From: Chloroflexota bacterium
GTDB lineage: Bacteria; Chloroflexota; Anaerolineae; Aggregatilineales; Ch27
Assembly (NCBI GenBank): GCA_019873685.1
Contig: JAIOAT010000001.1
Coordinates: 255,523 to 319,522 of the forward strand
Direction of reading: 5' to 3'
DNA length: 64,000 bases
Shown here: piece after piece, positions 26,522 through 35,374 of the stretch
Position numbering within the stretch: the first letter of the stretch is position 1
Layout of the letters: every line of letters starts with the position of its first letter
Program-made: the position numbers and the translations under genes
Notes under the pieces: model-generated
Seen by the model: the letters and a program-made list of their open reading frames with translations, nothing else
Database searches by the model: none
Told to the model about the DNA's origin: nothing

Positions 26522-26992
26522 CTACTTCTCCGCTCGTTCCTGTTTGCGGCGCTGCTGGCGCAATCGCGCTTCCTCAAACCGCTGCATTTCCTCTGGCGTC
26601 TCTGGAATCAGAGCGGGAACTGGATGAGGACGATGATTTTCATCGATTGCGACATAGACCAGATAAGCCATGTTGGTTCTGGTACGCCTTCCGGTGATCG
26701 GATCCTCCGCATCAACCAGCACCCGCACCTCCATCGACGTCCGGCCCGCATAGGTCAGTTCCGCCTGGAAGGTGACCAGATGGCCGACAGTGATCGGTTC
26801 CAGGAAAGTCAGCGAGTCGATTGCCACGGTGACAACGGGGCGGCGGGCATGGCGCATCGCTGCCACAGCGCCCGCCTCGTCAGCATACTTCATGATCACG
26901 CCGCCGTGCACATTACCCAGTGCATTGGCGTTTTCAGGCCCCATCATCAAACCTAGCGTGACGCGGGACTCTGCAATTGTTCGGCCTTCCAT
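26522..26992 (-). CDS. Acyl-CoA thioesterase (hotdog fold, YciA/BACH-like)
   Basis: About 156 residues. The hotdog signature GNVHGGVIMKYADEAGAVAA is followed by VVTVAIDSLTFLEPITVGHLV and AGRTSMEVRV, characteristic of acyl-CoA hydrolases of the YciA family (cytoplasmic hexamers hydrolysing acyl-CoA). The C-terminus is basic and coiled (QRFEEARLRQQRRKQERAEK). Starts at 26992 or eight codons earlier (27016); a TATAAT box at 27031 puts the transcript start near 27024, which favours the shorter form. The ChlI-like gene begins five bases after its stop. Confidence 0.88.
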   Translation of the reverse strand: MEGRTIAESRVTLGLMMGPENANALGNVHGGVIMKYADEAGAVAAMRHARRPVVTVAIDSLTFLEPITVGHLVTFQAELTYAGRTSMEVRVLVDAEDPITGRRTRTNMAYLVYVAIDENHRPHPVPALIPETPEEMQRFEEARLRQQRRKQERAEK

Positions 26993-27030
26993 GGCGATTC
27001 TCGCTTTCGCATACATGGTTGTTGTGCTGG

Positions 27031-27036
27031 ATTATA
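27031..27036 (-). promoter_or_regulatory. -10 box upstream of the thioesterase operon
   Basis: A perfect TATAAT on the minus strand, about 40 bases before the chosen start codon. I found no convincing -35 box at the right distance, so it may rely on an activator. Confidence 0.4.
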
Positions 27037-27063
27037 GCACCCATGCAGCCCGGCATTGTGTAT

Positions 27064-28212
27064 TCAGGATCGCTCGCCCATCAGAGATGTATATACCTCC
27101 ACAAGCTGGGTCGCAGCTCGCTCCCAGGTGAAGCGAGCCGCCTGTGTATATCCGCGTTCAACCAGCCGGGCAACCAGACTCGGCGAAGCCATGATCTGCC
27201 CGATAGCATCCGCAATCGCCTCCACGCTCAGGGGATCAACCAGCAGGGCCGCATCGCCAGCAACTTCGGGAATCGATGACACTTTGGAAGCGATGACAGG
27301 CGTGCCGCAGGCCATCGCTTCCAGAACGGGCAGCCCGAAGCCCTCGTACAGGGAGACATACGGTACTGCCACCGCAGCGCTGTACAGGGCGGGCAAGTCG
27401 TCATCCTCAGCAAAGCCGATCAGGTGGATCGCTGAGTCAAGCCCCAGACGGTTGATTGCCTCATAAATGGGGTCGTCCAGCCAGCCACGACCACCAGCGA
27501 TGACCAGATGCAGGTCAGGCCACTGCATACGTACAAGCGCCAATGCCTCGAACAGCCGCACATAGTTCTTGCGCGGTTGCACTGTCCCAACGGTAAACAG
27601 GAAAGGCCAGTTGCCCAGGTCATATTTGCGCAGAGTTGCCTGCAGAATCTGTTGATCAGTTATGCGGCGAAAGGCACGGTTTACGCCGCTCAGCAGAACG
27701 GTCACCTTATCGGGCGGAGTTCGGTAGAGCGCCACAAGATCATCCTTGGTTGCCCGGGAATCTGCCAGGATGTGATCCGCCCGGCTGACCGATCGCGGCA
27801 CTACGCGATCCAGATATCGCTTGAGCGCTGGACTTGTTGCTTCCGGAAGATGCACGAACGATAGATCATGCACCGTTAGAAGGGTCCGTGTTTTCCTGTG
27901 AACAGGCGGCAACACAAAGTCGGTTGCATGAAACAGATCGACGTTCCCTGTCCAGTATTCCACCGGCCAGGGAATGCGGGCGCGATGCCAGAGGCGAGCG
28001 AGCCAGCGCGGGGAGATCCCTGCGGGGCACCAGCGGAAATTGTGTCCGGGGGCGGAAGGCAAGGGATGCGTCGCATGGACTCCCGCGACAAACAGGCGGT
28101 AATCTGTTGTAGTGTCCACATCCGCCAGGCTGGCGACCAGCTCGCGAACGTAACGCCCGATGCCGCCTCCCTGATCATAGGCAGGGGTATAGTCAATACC
28201 GATCACAGCCAT
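27064..28212 (-). CDS. GT4-type glycosyltransferase
   Basis: About 382 residues, two Rossmann-like domains (GT-B fold). N-terminal GGGIGRYVRELVASL donor/acceptor loop; C-terminal nucleotide-sugar site with FTVGTVQPRKNY, LVIAGGRGW and the family signature VSLYEGFGLPVLEAMACGTPVIAS (EX7E catalytic pattern). Transfers a sugar from a nucleotide donor to a growing glycan; donor not predictable. The ATG at 28212 lies 5 bases after the response-regulator stop. It is the last gene of the glycan operon starting at 31580. Confidence 0.93.
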   Translation of the reverse strand: MAVIGIDYTPAYDQGGGIGRYVRELVASLADVDTTTDYRLFVAGVHATHPLPSAPGHNFRWCPAGISPRWLARLWHRARIPWPVEYWTGNVDLFHATDFVLPPVHRKTRTLLTVHDLSFVHLPEATSPALKRYLDRVVPRSVSRADHILADSRATKDDLVALYRTPPDKVTVLLSGVNRAFRRITDQQILQATLRKYDLGNWPFLFTVGTVQPRKNYVRLFEALALVRMQWPDLHLVIAGGRGWLDDPIYEAINRLGLDSAIHLIGFAEDDDLPALYSAAVAVPYVSLYEGFGLPVLEAMACGTPVIASKVSSIPEVAGDAALLVDPLSVEAIADAIGQIMASPSLVARLVERGYTQAARFTWERAATQLVEVYTSLMGERS

Positions 28213-28217
28213 GGGGA

Positions 28218-28589
28218 TCAGTCTTGGGGCCACAACCGCCGGATATAGGCAAGCAGGTCATCCGGTGTAATGGGCTTGATCAGATAATCGGTAGCGCCTG
28301 CTATCAGGCCTCGTTGCCGGCTGGCGAAGTCTGCTCGCGCCGAAAGCACGACGATCGGTAAACGCAAGTAAGCCGGATTGCGGCGGATCTGCGCGATGAC
28401 ATCAATGCCATCCATATCGGCCATCATGATATCCAGCACGACAAGATCTACCGGCCGGGTGCTCAGGAACTCCAATGCATCAGGTCCTGAGTAAGCAACG
28501 TGAGCAGTGTAGCCGTGCTTTTCCAGTGTCGTGGAAAACAACTTGCAGAGCAGCAGATCATCATCAACAATCAGGATCTCTCTGCTCAC
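28218..28589 (-). CDS. Single-domain response regulator (receiver only)
   Basis: 123 residues, a complete receiver domain with no output domain: ILIVDDDLLL, phospho-acceptor Asp in LVVLDIMMADMDG (near 53), VVLSARAD and the Lys in YLIKPITPDD. Such stand-alone receivers act by protein-protein contact. It is embedded in the glycan operon, 34 bases after gtrA and 5 bases before the glycosyltransferase, hinting at direct control of glycan assembly; no kinase is adjacent. Confidence 0.92.
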   Translation of the reverse strand: MSREILIVDDDLLLCKLFSTTLEKHGYTAHVAYSGPDALEFLSTRPVDLVVLDIMMADMDGIDVIAQIRRNPAYLRLPIVVLSARADFASRQRGLIAGATDYLIKPITPDDLLAYIRRLWPQD

Positions 28590-28623
28590 GGGCGTTCCCT
28601 ATCACTCGCTGCTGCCAACGCTG

Positions 28624-29166
28624 TCACGTAACGTCATTATACGTCCAGTAACGATTGACAAAGAAGTTCCAGAACATCACCAGAAACACGGCCAACGCCT
28701 GCGCCAGATTGGTGCCCAGTTGATTTTGCAGAGCCAGGTCGGTAATGGTGCCCGGCGCCAGGGTATTGATGGCGCCCGCCATTGCCGCCCCAAAGGGGAA
28801 ATACGCAATCGCCACGATTCCCAGACGGAATAACCAGCCGGCAATGTTGACCAGAAAGAACTGCACAAGCTGGCGAAGCACCGGTCGAGAACGGGAATCG
28901 GGGTAGGTCCAGTAACGGTTCCAGATGAAATTACTGGTAATGGCTGCCGTGAAGGCAATGCTTGTCGCCAGCATGACCGGCAACGATGCTTCATCAGAGG
29001 GTCGCAACAGGGTCAACTGGAGCAGGTTCAGCGTCCCAAAGTCCACAACGAAGCCAATGGCTCCGACGATAAAGAACTTGATGAATCGCTCCACTTCCCT
29101 GGCCTTACGGCCGCCAAAGCGCGTGCTTACAGCGCGGATCGCTGTATTTGGAGAAGGAAGACTCAT
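28624..29166 (-). CDS. GtrA-family membrane protein
   Basis: 180 residues, four membrane helices. The family pattern FIKFFIVGAIGFVVDFGTLNLLQ starts the core; other helices near 68-90, 98-120 and 140-165, ending in FWNFFVNRYWTYNDV. GtrA proteins are flippases or accessory factors for polyprenyl-linked sugars in O-antigen or wall glycan modification. It sits 6 bases after the O-antigen-ligase gene. Confidence 0.92.
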   Translation of the reverse strand: MSLPSPNTAIRAVSTRFGGRKAREVERFIKFFIVGAIGFVVDFGTLNLLQLTLLRPSDEASLPVMLATSIAFTAAITSNFIWNRYWTYPDSRSRPVLRQLVQFFLVNIAGWLFRLGIVAIAYFPFGAAMAGAINTLAPGTITDLALQNQLGTNLAQALAVFLVMFWNFFVNRYWTYNDVT

Positions 29167-29172
29167 GTTATT

Positions 29173-30648
29173 TCACGCTTCAACCCGATCATTCGATGAC
29201 CACAGTACAGCCAGCAATCCCAGCAGACAACCGACATGCAGGAACATGTTATTGACGTAGAGCTTATCGACTAAGCTATGCACAGCGATGTACGTCCATA
29301 CCCCCAGCAAGCCCACACACCAACCGCGCTCAAGACCGTAGCTGCGGCGCCACTGCCTGATGGTGAGCGCATAGATAGCCACCCAGGCCAGCAAGTAGGC
29401 ACCCAGCCCAACAATCCCCGTCTCTGCAAGCAGGTTCAGATAATAGTTGTGGGCATGGCCGAGCGGATTCTGCCATTCCATCAGGGCGTAGGCAGAATAC
29501 GCTGCCTCATAGTTGTCGAATCCAACACCCAGCCAGGGATGATCCCGCGCCATCTCCAGCGCCGACTGCCAGTGAGCTATGCGCTCTGTGACCGCATAGT
29601 TGCTGTCCGTCAATTCGACGCCGCGCACATCTGTCACGGTTACCAGTTCTTCAGAAAAGCCGACCAGCCGACTGCTGATGGATTCCGGTACCCAGCCGTT
29701 TGACCAGGCTATGATGGCAAGTGGAGCGAGGATAGCGACAAGCAGCACACTCCTGATCAATGATCGTGGTACAAAGAACACCATCACACCGGTGGAAACC
29801 ACAAATCCCATCCACGCGCCGCGGCTCCACGAAGCCAGCAGACCGGCCAGAATTAGGGCGGCCATCGCCGCATAGAAGGCAAATCCGAGTACGTTAAGAG
29901 CGGCAACGCTCCTAAGCCCCTGCCTATGTTGGAAGGCGCGCTGTAGTTCAAACAGATATCCCAGGGCCGCCCCGATAGCCATGGCCAGCGTGATGCCCAT
30001 AAAAGCGCCGAAAGGGTTAGGCTGGCCAAACGTGCCAAACGCCCGAAAGTGCGTGTCGTCCAGAATGCGCAGATGTTCAACACCTGAGCCACCAAAGAAC
30101 TCATACAGGCCGACGATTGCCTGCACCCCACCGGCAAGAACAACTCCAGCGACCAACCAGCTGGCATCATCCCGCCTGAACAGATCCAAGCATAGCGAGA
30201 TCAGGAGCAGCACCGCCACCCACTTAAATGCTTCAGCGAGTGCATTACCGGGCGCCACAGCACCCGGAATGCTCAGTGCTACCGCACCAACGAATAGCGC
30301 AACGGGTGCCTGAACCTTGCTCAGCCTCAGGCGCAGTTCCCGCCCAGAAGCTGCACGCGTGACAACCCAGACGAGCAGCAGCCCAAACAACGCCAGTTGT
30401 CCAATATCGGCTGGCAAGGAGGTAGGCGCCTCAGTCTCGATCAGCGCTTTCAGAGGGGCAACAATCAGCAGCAACACGACAGCGCCAGTTGGCTCTATAA
30501 ATACCAGCGCCGCCAGACTGACCACACCGAGCAATAGAATCGCCGATTGTAGCGGCAATAGTGCGATAGCTACGCCGGCTAGACCCGCTACGACGAGAAG
30601 CAGGATTGACCACGTCAGCGGCCAGATACGCCCGAAGACAGCGCTCAC
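29173..30648 (-). CDS. O-antigen ligase/polymerase-type membrane protein (Wzy_C family)
   Basis: 491 residues with about 11 to 12 membrane helices. The diagnostic large extracellular loop segment is [15 protein letters not shown] followed by [18 protein letters not shown]. Joins or polymerises lipid-linked oligosaccharides at the outer face of the membrane. The start is a GTG overlapping the UXS stop (GTGA), so translation is coupled. A second protein with the same type of domain is encoded at 32234-35374. Confidence 0.92.
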   Translation of the reverse strand: MSAVFGRIWPLTWSILLLVVAGLAGVAIALLPLQSAILLLGVVSLAALVFIEPTGAVVLLLIVAPLKALIETEAPTSLPADIGQLALFGLLLVWVVTRAASGRELRLRLSKVQAPVALFVGAVALSIPGAVAPGNALAEAFKWVAVLLLISLCLDLFRRDDASWLVAGVVLAGGVQAIVGLYEFFGGSGVEHLRILDDTHFRAFGTFGQPNPFGAFMGITLAMAIGAALGYLFELQRAFQHRQGLRSVAALNVLGFAFYAAMAALILAGLLASWSRGAWMGFVVSTGVMVFFVPRSLIRSVLLVAILAPLAIIAWSNGWVPESISSRLVGFSEELVTVTDVRGVELTDSNYAVTERIAHWQSALEMARDHPWLGVGFDNYEAAYSAYALMEWQNPLGHAHNYYLNLLAETGIVGLGAYLLAWVAIYALTIRQWRRSYGLERGWCVGLLGVWTYIAVHSLVDKLYVNNMFLHVGCLLGLLAVLWSSNDRVEA

Positions 30649-31580
30649 ACCAGTTTCCTAAAATACCTGATGGTCATTTCCAGCCCTTCGGGCAGACTGA
30701 CACGCGGTTCCCAGCCCAACAACTGTCTGGCGCGAGTGATATCTGGCTGGCGCTGCTGAGGATCGCCCGCGATGCGTGCTTGCTCCTGGAAGGTGATCCC
30801 GGCCGGGTTCTGGGTCAATTGGTTGACCAGACGGGCAAACTCAATGATGTTCATTTCAGTCGGGTTACCGAGGTTGACCGGATCGTGGAAATCCGTCATC
30901 AGCAGGCGATAGATCCCTTCAATCAGGTCGCTGACATAGCAGAAGCTGCGTGTCTGGGTCCCATCACCGTACACGGTGAGCTGTTCACCGCGTAACGCCT
31001 GGCCGATAAAGTTGGGCACAACGCGTCCGTCATCCAGCCGCATCCGGGGGCCATAGGTATTGAAGATACGCACAATGCGGGTATCGACCTGATGAGCACG
31101 GTGGTAGGCCATAGTCATGGCTTCTGCAAAGCGCTTAGCTTCGTCATAAACGCCACGGGGGCCGATTGCATCCACATGACCAACATAGGTTTCTTTCTGG
31201 GGATGCTCCAGAGGGTCGCCATACACTTCCGAAGTAGAGGCAAGAAGAAAACGCGCATCCTTTTTCATTGCCACGCCGAGGGCATTATGCGTGCCGAGCG
31301 CGCCAACTTTGAGAGTCTGGATCGGGTAACGCAGGTAGTCGATCGGGCTGGCAGGCGAAGCGAAGTGCAGAACGGCGTCCAGGGGGCCGTCAATGTAGAT
31401 GTAATTGGTGACATCGTGCTTGATGAACAGGAAGTCATCCCGCCCGGCCAGGTGGGCAATGTTACGGATATTCCCCGTGATCAGATTGTCCATACCAATC
31501 ACGGAGTGCCCTTCGGCCAGGAATCGATCAGCCAGATGCGAGCCAAGAAAGCCCGCTACGCCAGTGATGAGAATACGCAT
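30645..31580 (-). CDS. UDP-glucuronate decarboxylase (UXS)-type NAD-dependent SDR
   Basis: 311 residues. NAD-binding [16 protein letters not shown] at the N-terminus, catalytic YxxxK as YDEAKR near 145, substrate segment [33 protein letters not shown] and [11 protein letters not shown]. Close to UXS enzymes that make UDP-xylose from UDP-glucuronate; a related epimerase is the alternative. It is the first gene of a five-gene glycan operon (31580 to 27064) with short gaps or overlaps throughout. Confidence 0.93.
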   Translation of the reverse strand: MRILITGVAGFLGSHLADRFLAEGHSVIGMDNLITGNIRNIAHLAGRDDFLFIKHDVTNYIYIDGPLDAVLHFASPASPIDYLRYPIQTLKVGALGTHNALGVAMKKDARFLLASTSEVYGDPLEHPQKETYVGHVDAIGPRGVYDEAKRFAEAMTMAYHRAHQVDTRIVRIFNTYGPRMRLDDGRVVPNFIGQALRGEQLTVYGDGTQTRSFCYVSDLIEGIYRLLMTDFHDPVNLGNPTEMNIIEFARLVNQLTQNPAGITFQEQARIAGDPQQRQPDITRARQLLGWEPRVSLPEGLEMTIRYFRKLV

Positions 31581-31623
31581 AGAGGAGAGCGCAATCCTTC
31601 AGTCATCATAGATAAGCGCGGCT

Positions 31624-31651
31624 AGTGTACCATACTAGCTTTCATCTTCAA
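31624..31651 (-). promoter_or_regulatory. Putative promoter of the UXS-glycan operon
   Basis: On the minus strand TTGAAG (31646-31651), 16 bases, TACACT (31624-31629). The -35 lies in the last codons of the macrodomain gene. Moderate similarity to consensus. Confidence 0.4.
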
Positions 31652-32183
31652 GCGCTGAGAGTTGCCGTTCAAACTCCGCACAGAAGATGGAGAAGGCATG
31701 TGCATCGAACAGACAGAATCGAATCTCTTTCAGGTGCTCAAAATCCTCAAAGGCAATATCAATTGCTACGCGCAACATGATCTGCGCACAGGCTTCCAGT
31801 GGAAAGCCAAAGACGCCCGTAGAGATGGCAGGCAGGGCAATCGAACGTAGCTTCTTTTCCTCGGCCAGTGTCAGGCTGGCCCGGGTGGCAGAGGCTAGTT
31901 TGCCCGGTTCATTGCCTTCGCCCAGACGCGGTCCCACCGCGTGAATCACATACCGCGCCGGCAGACGCCCGGCGCCTGTGATTACCGCACTGCCTACATC
32001 ACACCAGCCGATGCGATTGCACTCCTCTTGAATAGCCGGCCCACCTTTCTCCCGGATTGCACCAGCAACGCCGCTGCCCAGGATCAGGTGGCTGTTGGCG
32101 GCGTTCACAATCGCGTCAACCGCTTGATCGGTAATGTCGCCCTGGACGATCTTGATCAGTGTGTCGTTGATCCGGGCTTCCAC
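31635..32183 (-). CDS. Macrodomain protein (ADP-ribose/O-acetyl-ADP-ribose hydrolase type)
   Basis: 182 residues. Macrodomain signature VDAIVNAANSHLILGSGVAGAIREKGG and later VIHAVGPRLGEGNEPGKL and IALPAISTGVFGFPLE, all ADP-ribose-binding loops of the MacroD/YmdB group. Removes ADP-ribose from proteins or deacetylates O-acetyl-ADP-ribose. Start is a GTG with a perfect AAGGAGGTGA site upstream. It lies between two glycan clusters on the same strand without an obvious metabolic link; no ADP-ribosyltransferase is nearby. Confidence 0.93.
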   Translation of the reverse strand: MEARINDTLIKIVQGDITDQAVDAIVNAANSHLILGSGVAGAIREKGGPAIQEECNRIGWCDVGSAVITGAGRLPARYVIHAVGPRLGEGNEPGKLASATRASLTLAEEKKLRSIALPAISTGVFGFPLEACAQIMLRVAIDIAFEDFEHLKEIRFCLFDAHAFSIFCAEFERQLSALEDES

Positions 32184-32233
32184 GGGTCACCTCCTTAAAT
32201 GGGCAGACCGTGCGCAGGATAGCCAACGCGCCC

Positions 32234-35200
32234 TTATGACGACTCAGCATGCCTTTTAAGCTCAGCATGCCTTTCAAGAAGGGGAGGGAGTACCATGAGC
32301 AAGGCGTAGATGTAGCTGAGATCCAGAACGAAAACACTATTGTCGACAAGGCCATGCAGCAACACATCAAGCATACTGGCCATTGCCCCCAGTACAACAG
32401 CCCATAGAAGTCTGTCGTAGCGAAGCACCCGATATAGAGTCAGGCAACTTCGCCAGAAGACCGTCTGCGTAGCGACCAGCAGGATTACCCCGCCTAATCC
32501 CAAACGTATCCAGAAGTCTAGCAGCACGTTGTGCGGGTGTGACAGGTTAGGCTCCTGCCAGGCTTCCAGAGCAATGTACCGTCCCCGGTAGTGGTACAGA
32601 AACTGATCAAGGCCATAGCCCTGCAGGGGGCGGTCAGCGATCATGCGCCAGGCGCTTTCCCAGAGCTTGAGGCGGAAGAAGGTTGAACCGCTGGAGAAAT
32701 CCAGAATTCGCGCGAATCGCGGAGACTGTTGTAACGGGCCCAGGGCGATTAGCCCGCTGACGGCGCCAGTTACCGTAGCAATGACACCGGCGCGCCTGTC
32801 CCACAGGAAGAGCAGTAATAACAGGCTGGCCGGTATCCCTAGCAACAGCGCGCCAGCGCTCTTGGACAGGATCGCCGCCAATCCAAGTATAATGCTGGCC
32901 ATCAGTGACCAGATTCGGCGGAATCTGCTCTGTGCCGCCAGAAGGAAGGCGGCTGCGAAGGGTAGGGCGCGCCCTACCAGCAGCCCCATATTGTTGGGCG
33001 AGCCGTAAACGCCTGCCAGTCGCTGCGAGCCGCCCTCAGCGAAGATCACGCCCTGTCCACTAACATACAGCGCCAGGCTGATGCCAGCCGCCAGCGTCGC
33101 CGCTAGGATAAAGGTATCCACCAGTCGGACGATCTCAGTCCGCTGGCGTAGGGTGGATCGAGCCACCAGATAGAAGAGAGCAGGTTCCACAATCAGCGTG
33201 CGCCATTCTCGGAGGGCCACTCGCTGATAGTCCGACCAGAACAATGACATCGTCGCCACCACCACAAGGAGCAGCATCCCCCAGTCAAGCAGATGCAGGT
33301 CACGTGACCGCAGGTGTATTGTCTGCTGAGCACGGCGCTGCCTGGCCCAGTCAAGCCCCAGGCGAACAACCCAGGCTGTTGCTGTCAGCAGAATGCATAC
33401 CTCCGCCATGGGGAAAGCATAGGTATAAAGCGTGAGGGGATAGAGGAAGAAAGGCGACCACAGAAGAGTCAGTAGCAGCCCAAGCTCAACTCTCAGGAAG
33501 ATCAGGTACCACAACAGCGTGCCTGTTACAAGCACCAGGATGAAGGACTCGCTGAAGTAGAGCACCCCCGAAAAGGCGATTCCCACAAGCAAAGCAGGAG
33601 GGTCTCGGCGAAAAATGGCCGGCAGGTGATCGTTCCAGGTTAGCGTCATGCCAAGCGCCAGCAGTAATGACACTGCCGCACCAACCAGAATCTGACCGGT
33701 TGCGTGCAGACGCGACCATGCCTGGCGAAATTGGATGGGCAGCGCCACACGGCGGCCTCGATTGAAGACGCCCAGCATTACCAGGGCGCCAATACCAAGT
33801 ATGCCAAGGGCAGCGCTCTGCTGGCGAAATGCCAGATCATCCGGCGGATCCGCCACCCGAAATCCGGCGATAGGCCACTGATCCCACCCGAATTCGGCTC
33901 TGGCCGTCAGCTGATGACGACCGGGCGCCAGATTGCGGGCGACAGTGATGACATCTACACGCGGCAATGCATCAGCGGAGGTCAGCACAGTGTAACTGCG
34001 CCCATCGTCGGCAATGGGCAGCGCATTGGCCGGCGCATCGTCAACCGTCACATAGAGATACGCCCGGTAGTTGCCACGGCGCAATTCAAGCGCAACCTCC
34101 GTTCCGACGAACTCAAACGTGAATTGTCCGTCGTTGGTATATCCCACATCGGCGCCAAGATCGCCAAACTCCCAGTCTCCGCTATAGACTGCGTATGGAT
34201 TAAGAGCCGGATAGCGGCCTGGGATGGCGGCGTTGCCTTCACCGGGCGTGGTGAATAGATCGGTGGGCAACTCTGCCAGGCTATCTCCCGGCCGCACCAG
34301 GGCAAATCCCCATACCGGATCGTCAGCAGGCGCGTTCGGCTGCCAGTTCTCCAGGATCAGCCCACCTGTCCAGGGCCACTCACGAGTGGCGCGTGCGTAT
34401 GCCTCCCGAATAAACGCCAGTTGATCGGCCCGGCTCTGTTGCCCCCAGATGGAGGGTTCCCCTTCCCAGTTTTCAGGAAGTGCGTTCCAGCCAAAATGGC
34501 TTGCCCACAGCGCCTTGTCGGCGTCGCCATGGCTGATCATTTCCTCCCGGAGCAAGATGAGCCGCGAGAAGTTGAGGATGCCCTCGTCGACCCGCCGATC
34601 CTGCGGGCTGGTGTCAAATCCGTACGGCTTGCCGGCCAGCGCATCAAAGTAGCCCGCTGCACCATTGGAGTACATTGCCCGCAGGAATAGCACATCGCTG
34701 TAGTTCTGCGGACCCTGCTCGGTGGTAGGGGCCAGGCCAGCGGCAATAACGGTCGCTGTGGAGTCTTGGGCGTGAATAGCGGAATAGGCAGCTTGAAGCA
34801 GCGCTACGTAGTCCCCAGGGCTGGGGTTGAGTCCGCCCCAGCCAATCGCCAAGTTAGGCTCGTCCCAGACTTGGTAGTAGTCAACACGATCTCCATAGCG
34901 TGCAGCAAACGCGGCAGCAAAAGCAGCGAAATCACGGTTGCGCGCAGGTGGAGCAGTGGGGCTGAGAGACGCCTGGCTGTGACGTGCCCAGGAAGGGGTG
35001 TGCAAAAGCACAGCCAAAAGGCGGAGAGGGGGATGTTCGGATACACTGTCAATGAGCCGATCCCAGTCGGCCCACTCGTATTCCCCCGGAACTGACTCAA
35101 GGTCTGTCCACCGGAATGGCTGGCGAACCCAGACCACACCAAGGCGTTGCATGGCCTCCAGGTGGGCAGCAAGCTCATGGTTGTCGTACTGAGTCAGATC

Positions 35201-35374
35201 GACATTGACACCGGCGAGCGGCAGACGGTAGGGCAGGGCAGTGGCTTCCGGCGCAGTAGCGACTTCCCACCCCCGCATGAATGTCACTTGCTGGTAGTGC
35301 AGTGATAGGAGGCCCGCTGCGCTGCCGAGAAGCACCACCACCAGCACTATCGATACAATGGAGGAACGGTTCAT
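32234..35374 (-). CDS. Fusion of a glycosidase-like domain and an O-antigen-ligase membrane domain
   Basis: About 1046 residues. Residues 1-25 are a signal anchor. About 50-400 form a TIM-barrel glycoside-hydrolase-like domain of clan GH-A type: LGVVWVRQPFRWTDLE, VDYYQVWDEPNLAIGWGG (acid/base Glu in the DEPN motif) and GGLILENWQPN. The region expected to hold the nucleophile reads LWASHFGWNALP, with His where Glu is usual. About 430-520 is a beta-rich carbohydrate-binding-like region (FEFVGTEVALELRRGNYRAYLYV). From 535 on there are about 12 helices and the Wzy_C loop GYGLDQFLYHYRGRY with NLSHPHNVLLDFWIRLG. ATG at 35374 overlaps the upstream stop (ATGA). The C-terminus ends in a duplicated ELKRHA unit. 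Function unknown beyond an envelope-glycan role. Confidence 0.85.
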   Translation of the reverse strand: MNRSSIVSIVLVVVLLGSAAGLLSLHYQQVTFMRGWEVATAPEATALPYRLPLAGVNVDLTQYDNHELAAHLEAMQRLGVVWVRQPFRWTDLESVPGEYEWADWDRLIDSVSEHPPLRLLAVLLHTPSWARHSQASLSPTAPPARNRDFAAFAAAFAARYGDRVDYYQVWDEPNLAIGWGGLNPSPGDYVALLQAAYSAIHAQDSTATVIAAGLAPTTEQGPQNYSDVLFLRAMYSNGAAGYFDALAGKPYGFDTSPQDRRVDEGILNFSRLILLREEMISHGDADKALWASHFGWNALPENWEGEPSIWGQQSRADQLAFIREAYARATREWPWTGGLILENWQPNAPADDPVWGFALVRPGDSLAELPTDLFTTPGEGNAAIPGRYPALNPYAVYSGDWEFGDLGADVGYTNDGQFTFEFVGTEVALELRRGNYRAYLYVTVDDAPANALPIADDGRSYTVLTSADALPRVDVITVARNLAPGRHQLTARAEFGWDQWPIAGFRVADPPDDLAFRQQSAALGILGIGALVMLGVFNRGRRVALPIQFRQAWSRLHATGQILVGAAVSLLLALGMTLTWNDHLPAIFRRDPPALLVGIAFSGVLYFSESFILVLVTGTLLWYLIFLRVELGLLLTLLWSPFFLYPLTLYTYAFPMAEVCILLTATAWVVRLGLDWARQRRAQQTIHLRSRDLHLLDWGMLLLVVVATMSLFWSDYQRVALREWRTLIVEPALFYLVARSTLRQRTEIVRLVDTFILAATLAAGISLALYVSGQGVIFAEGGSQRLAGVYGSPNNMGLLVGRALPFAAAFLLAAQSRFRRIWSLMASIILGLAAILSKSAGALLLGIPASLLLLLFLWDRRAGVIATVTGAVSGLIALGPLQQSPRFARILDFSSGSTFFRLKLWESAWRMIADRPLQGYGLDQFLYHYRGRYIALEAWQEPNLSHPHNVLLDFWIRLGLGGVILLVATQTVFWRSCLTLYRVLRYDRLLWAVVLGAMASMLDVLLHGLVDNSVFVLDLSYIYALLMVLPPLLERHAELKRHAESS

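Noticed and set aside
31635-32183. Toxin-antitoxin or anti-phage role for the macrodomain protein (DarG-like)
   Set aside because: No DarT-type ADP-ribosyltransferase gene is adjacent, and the length and motifs fit ordinary MacroD/YmdB proteins.
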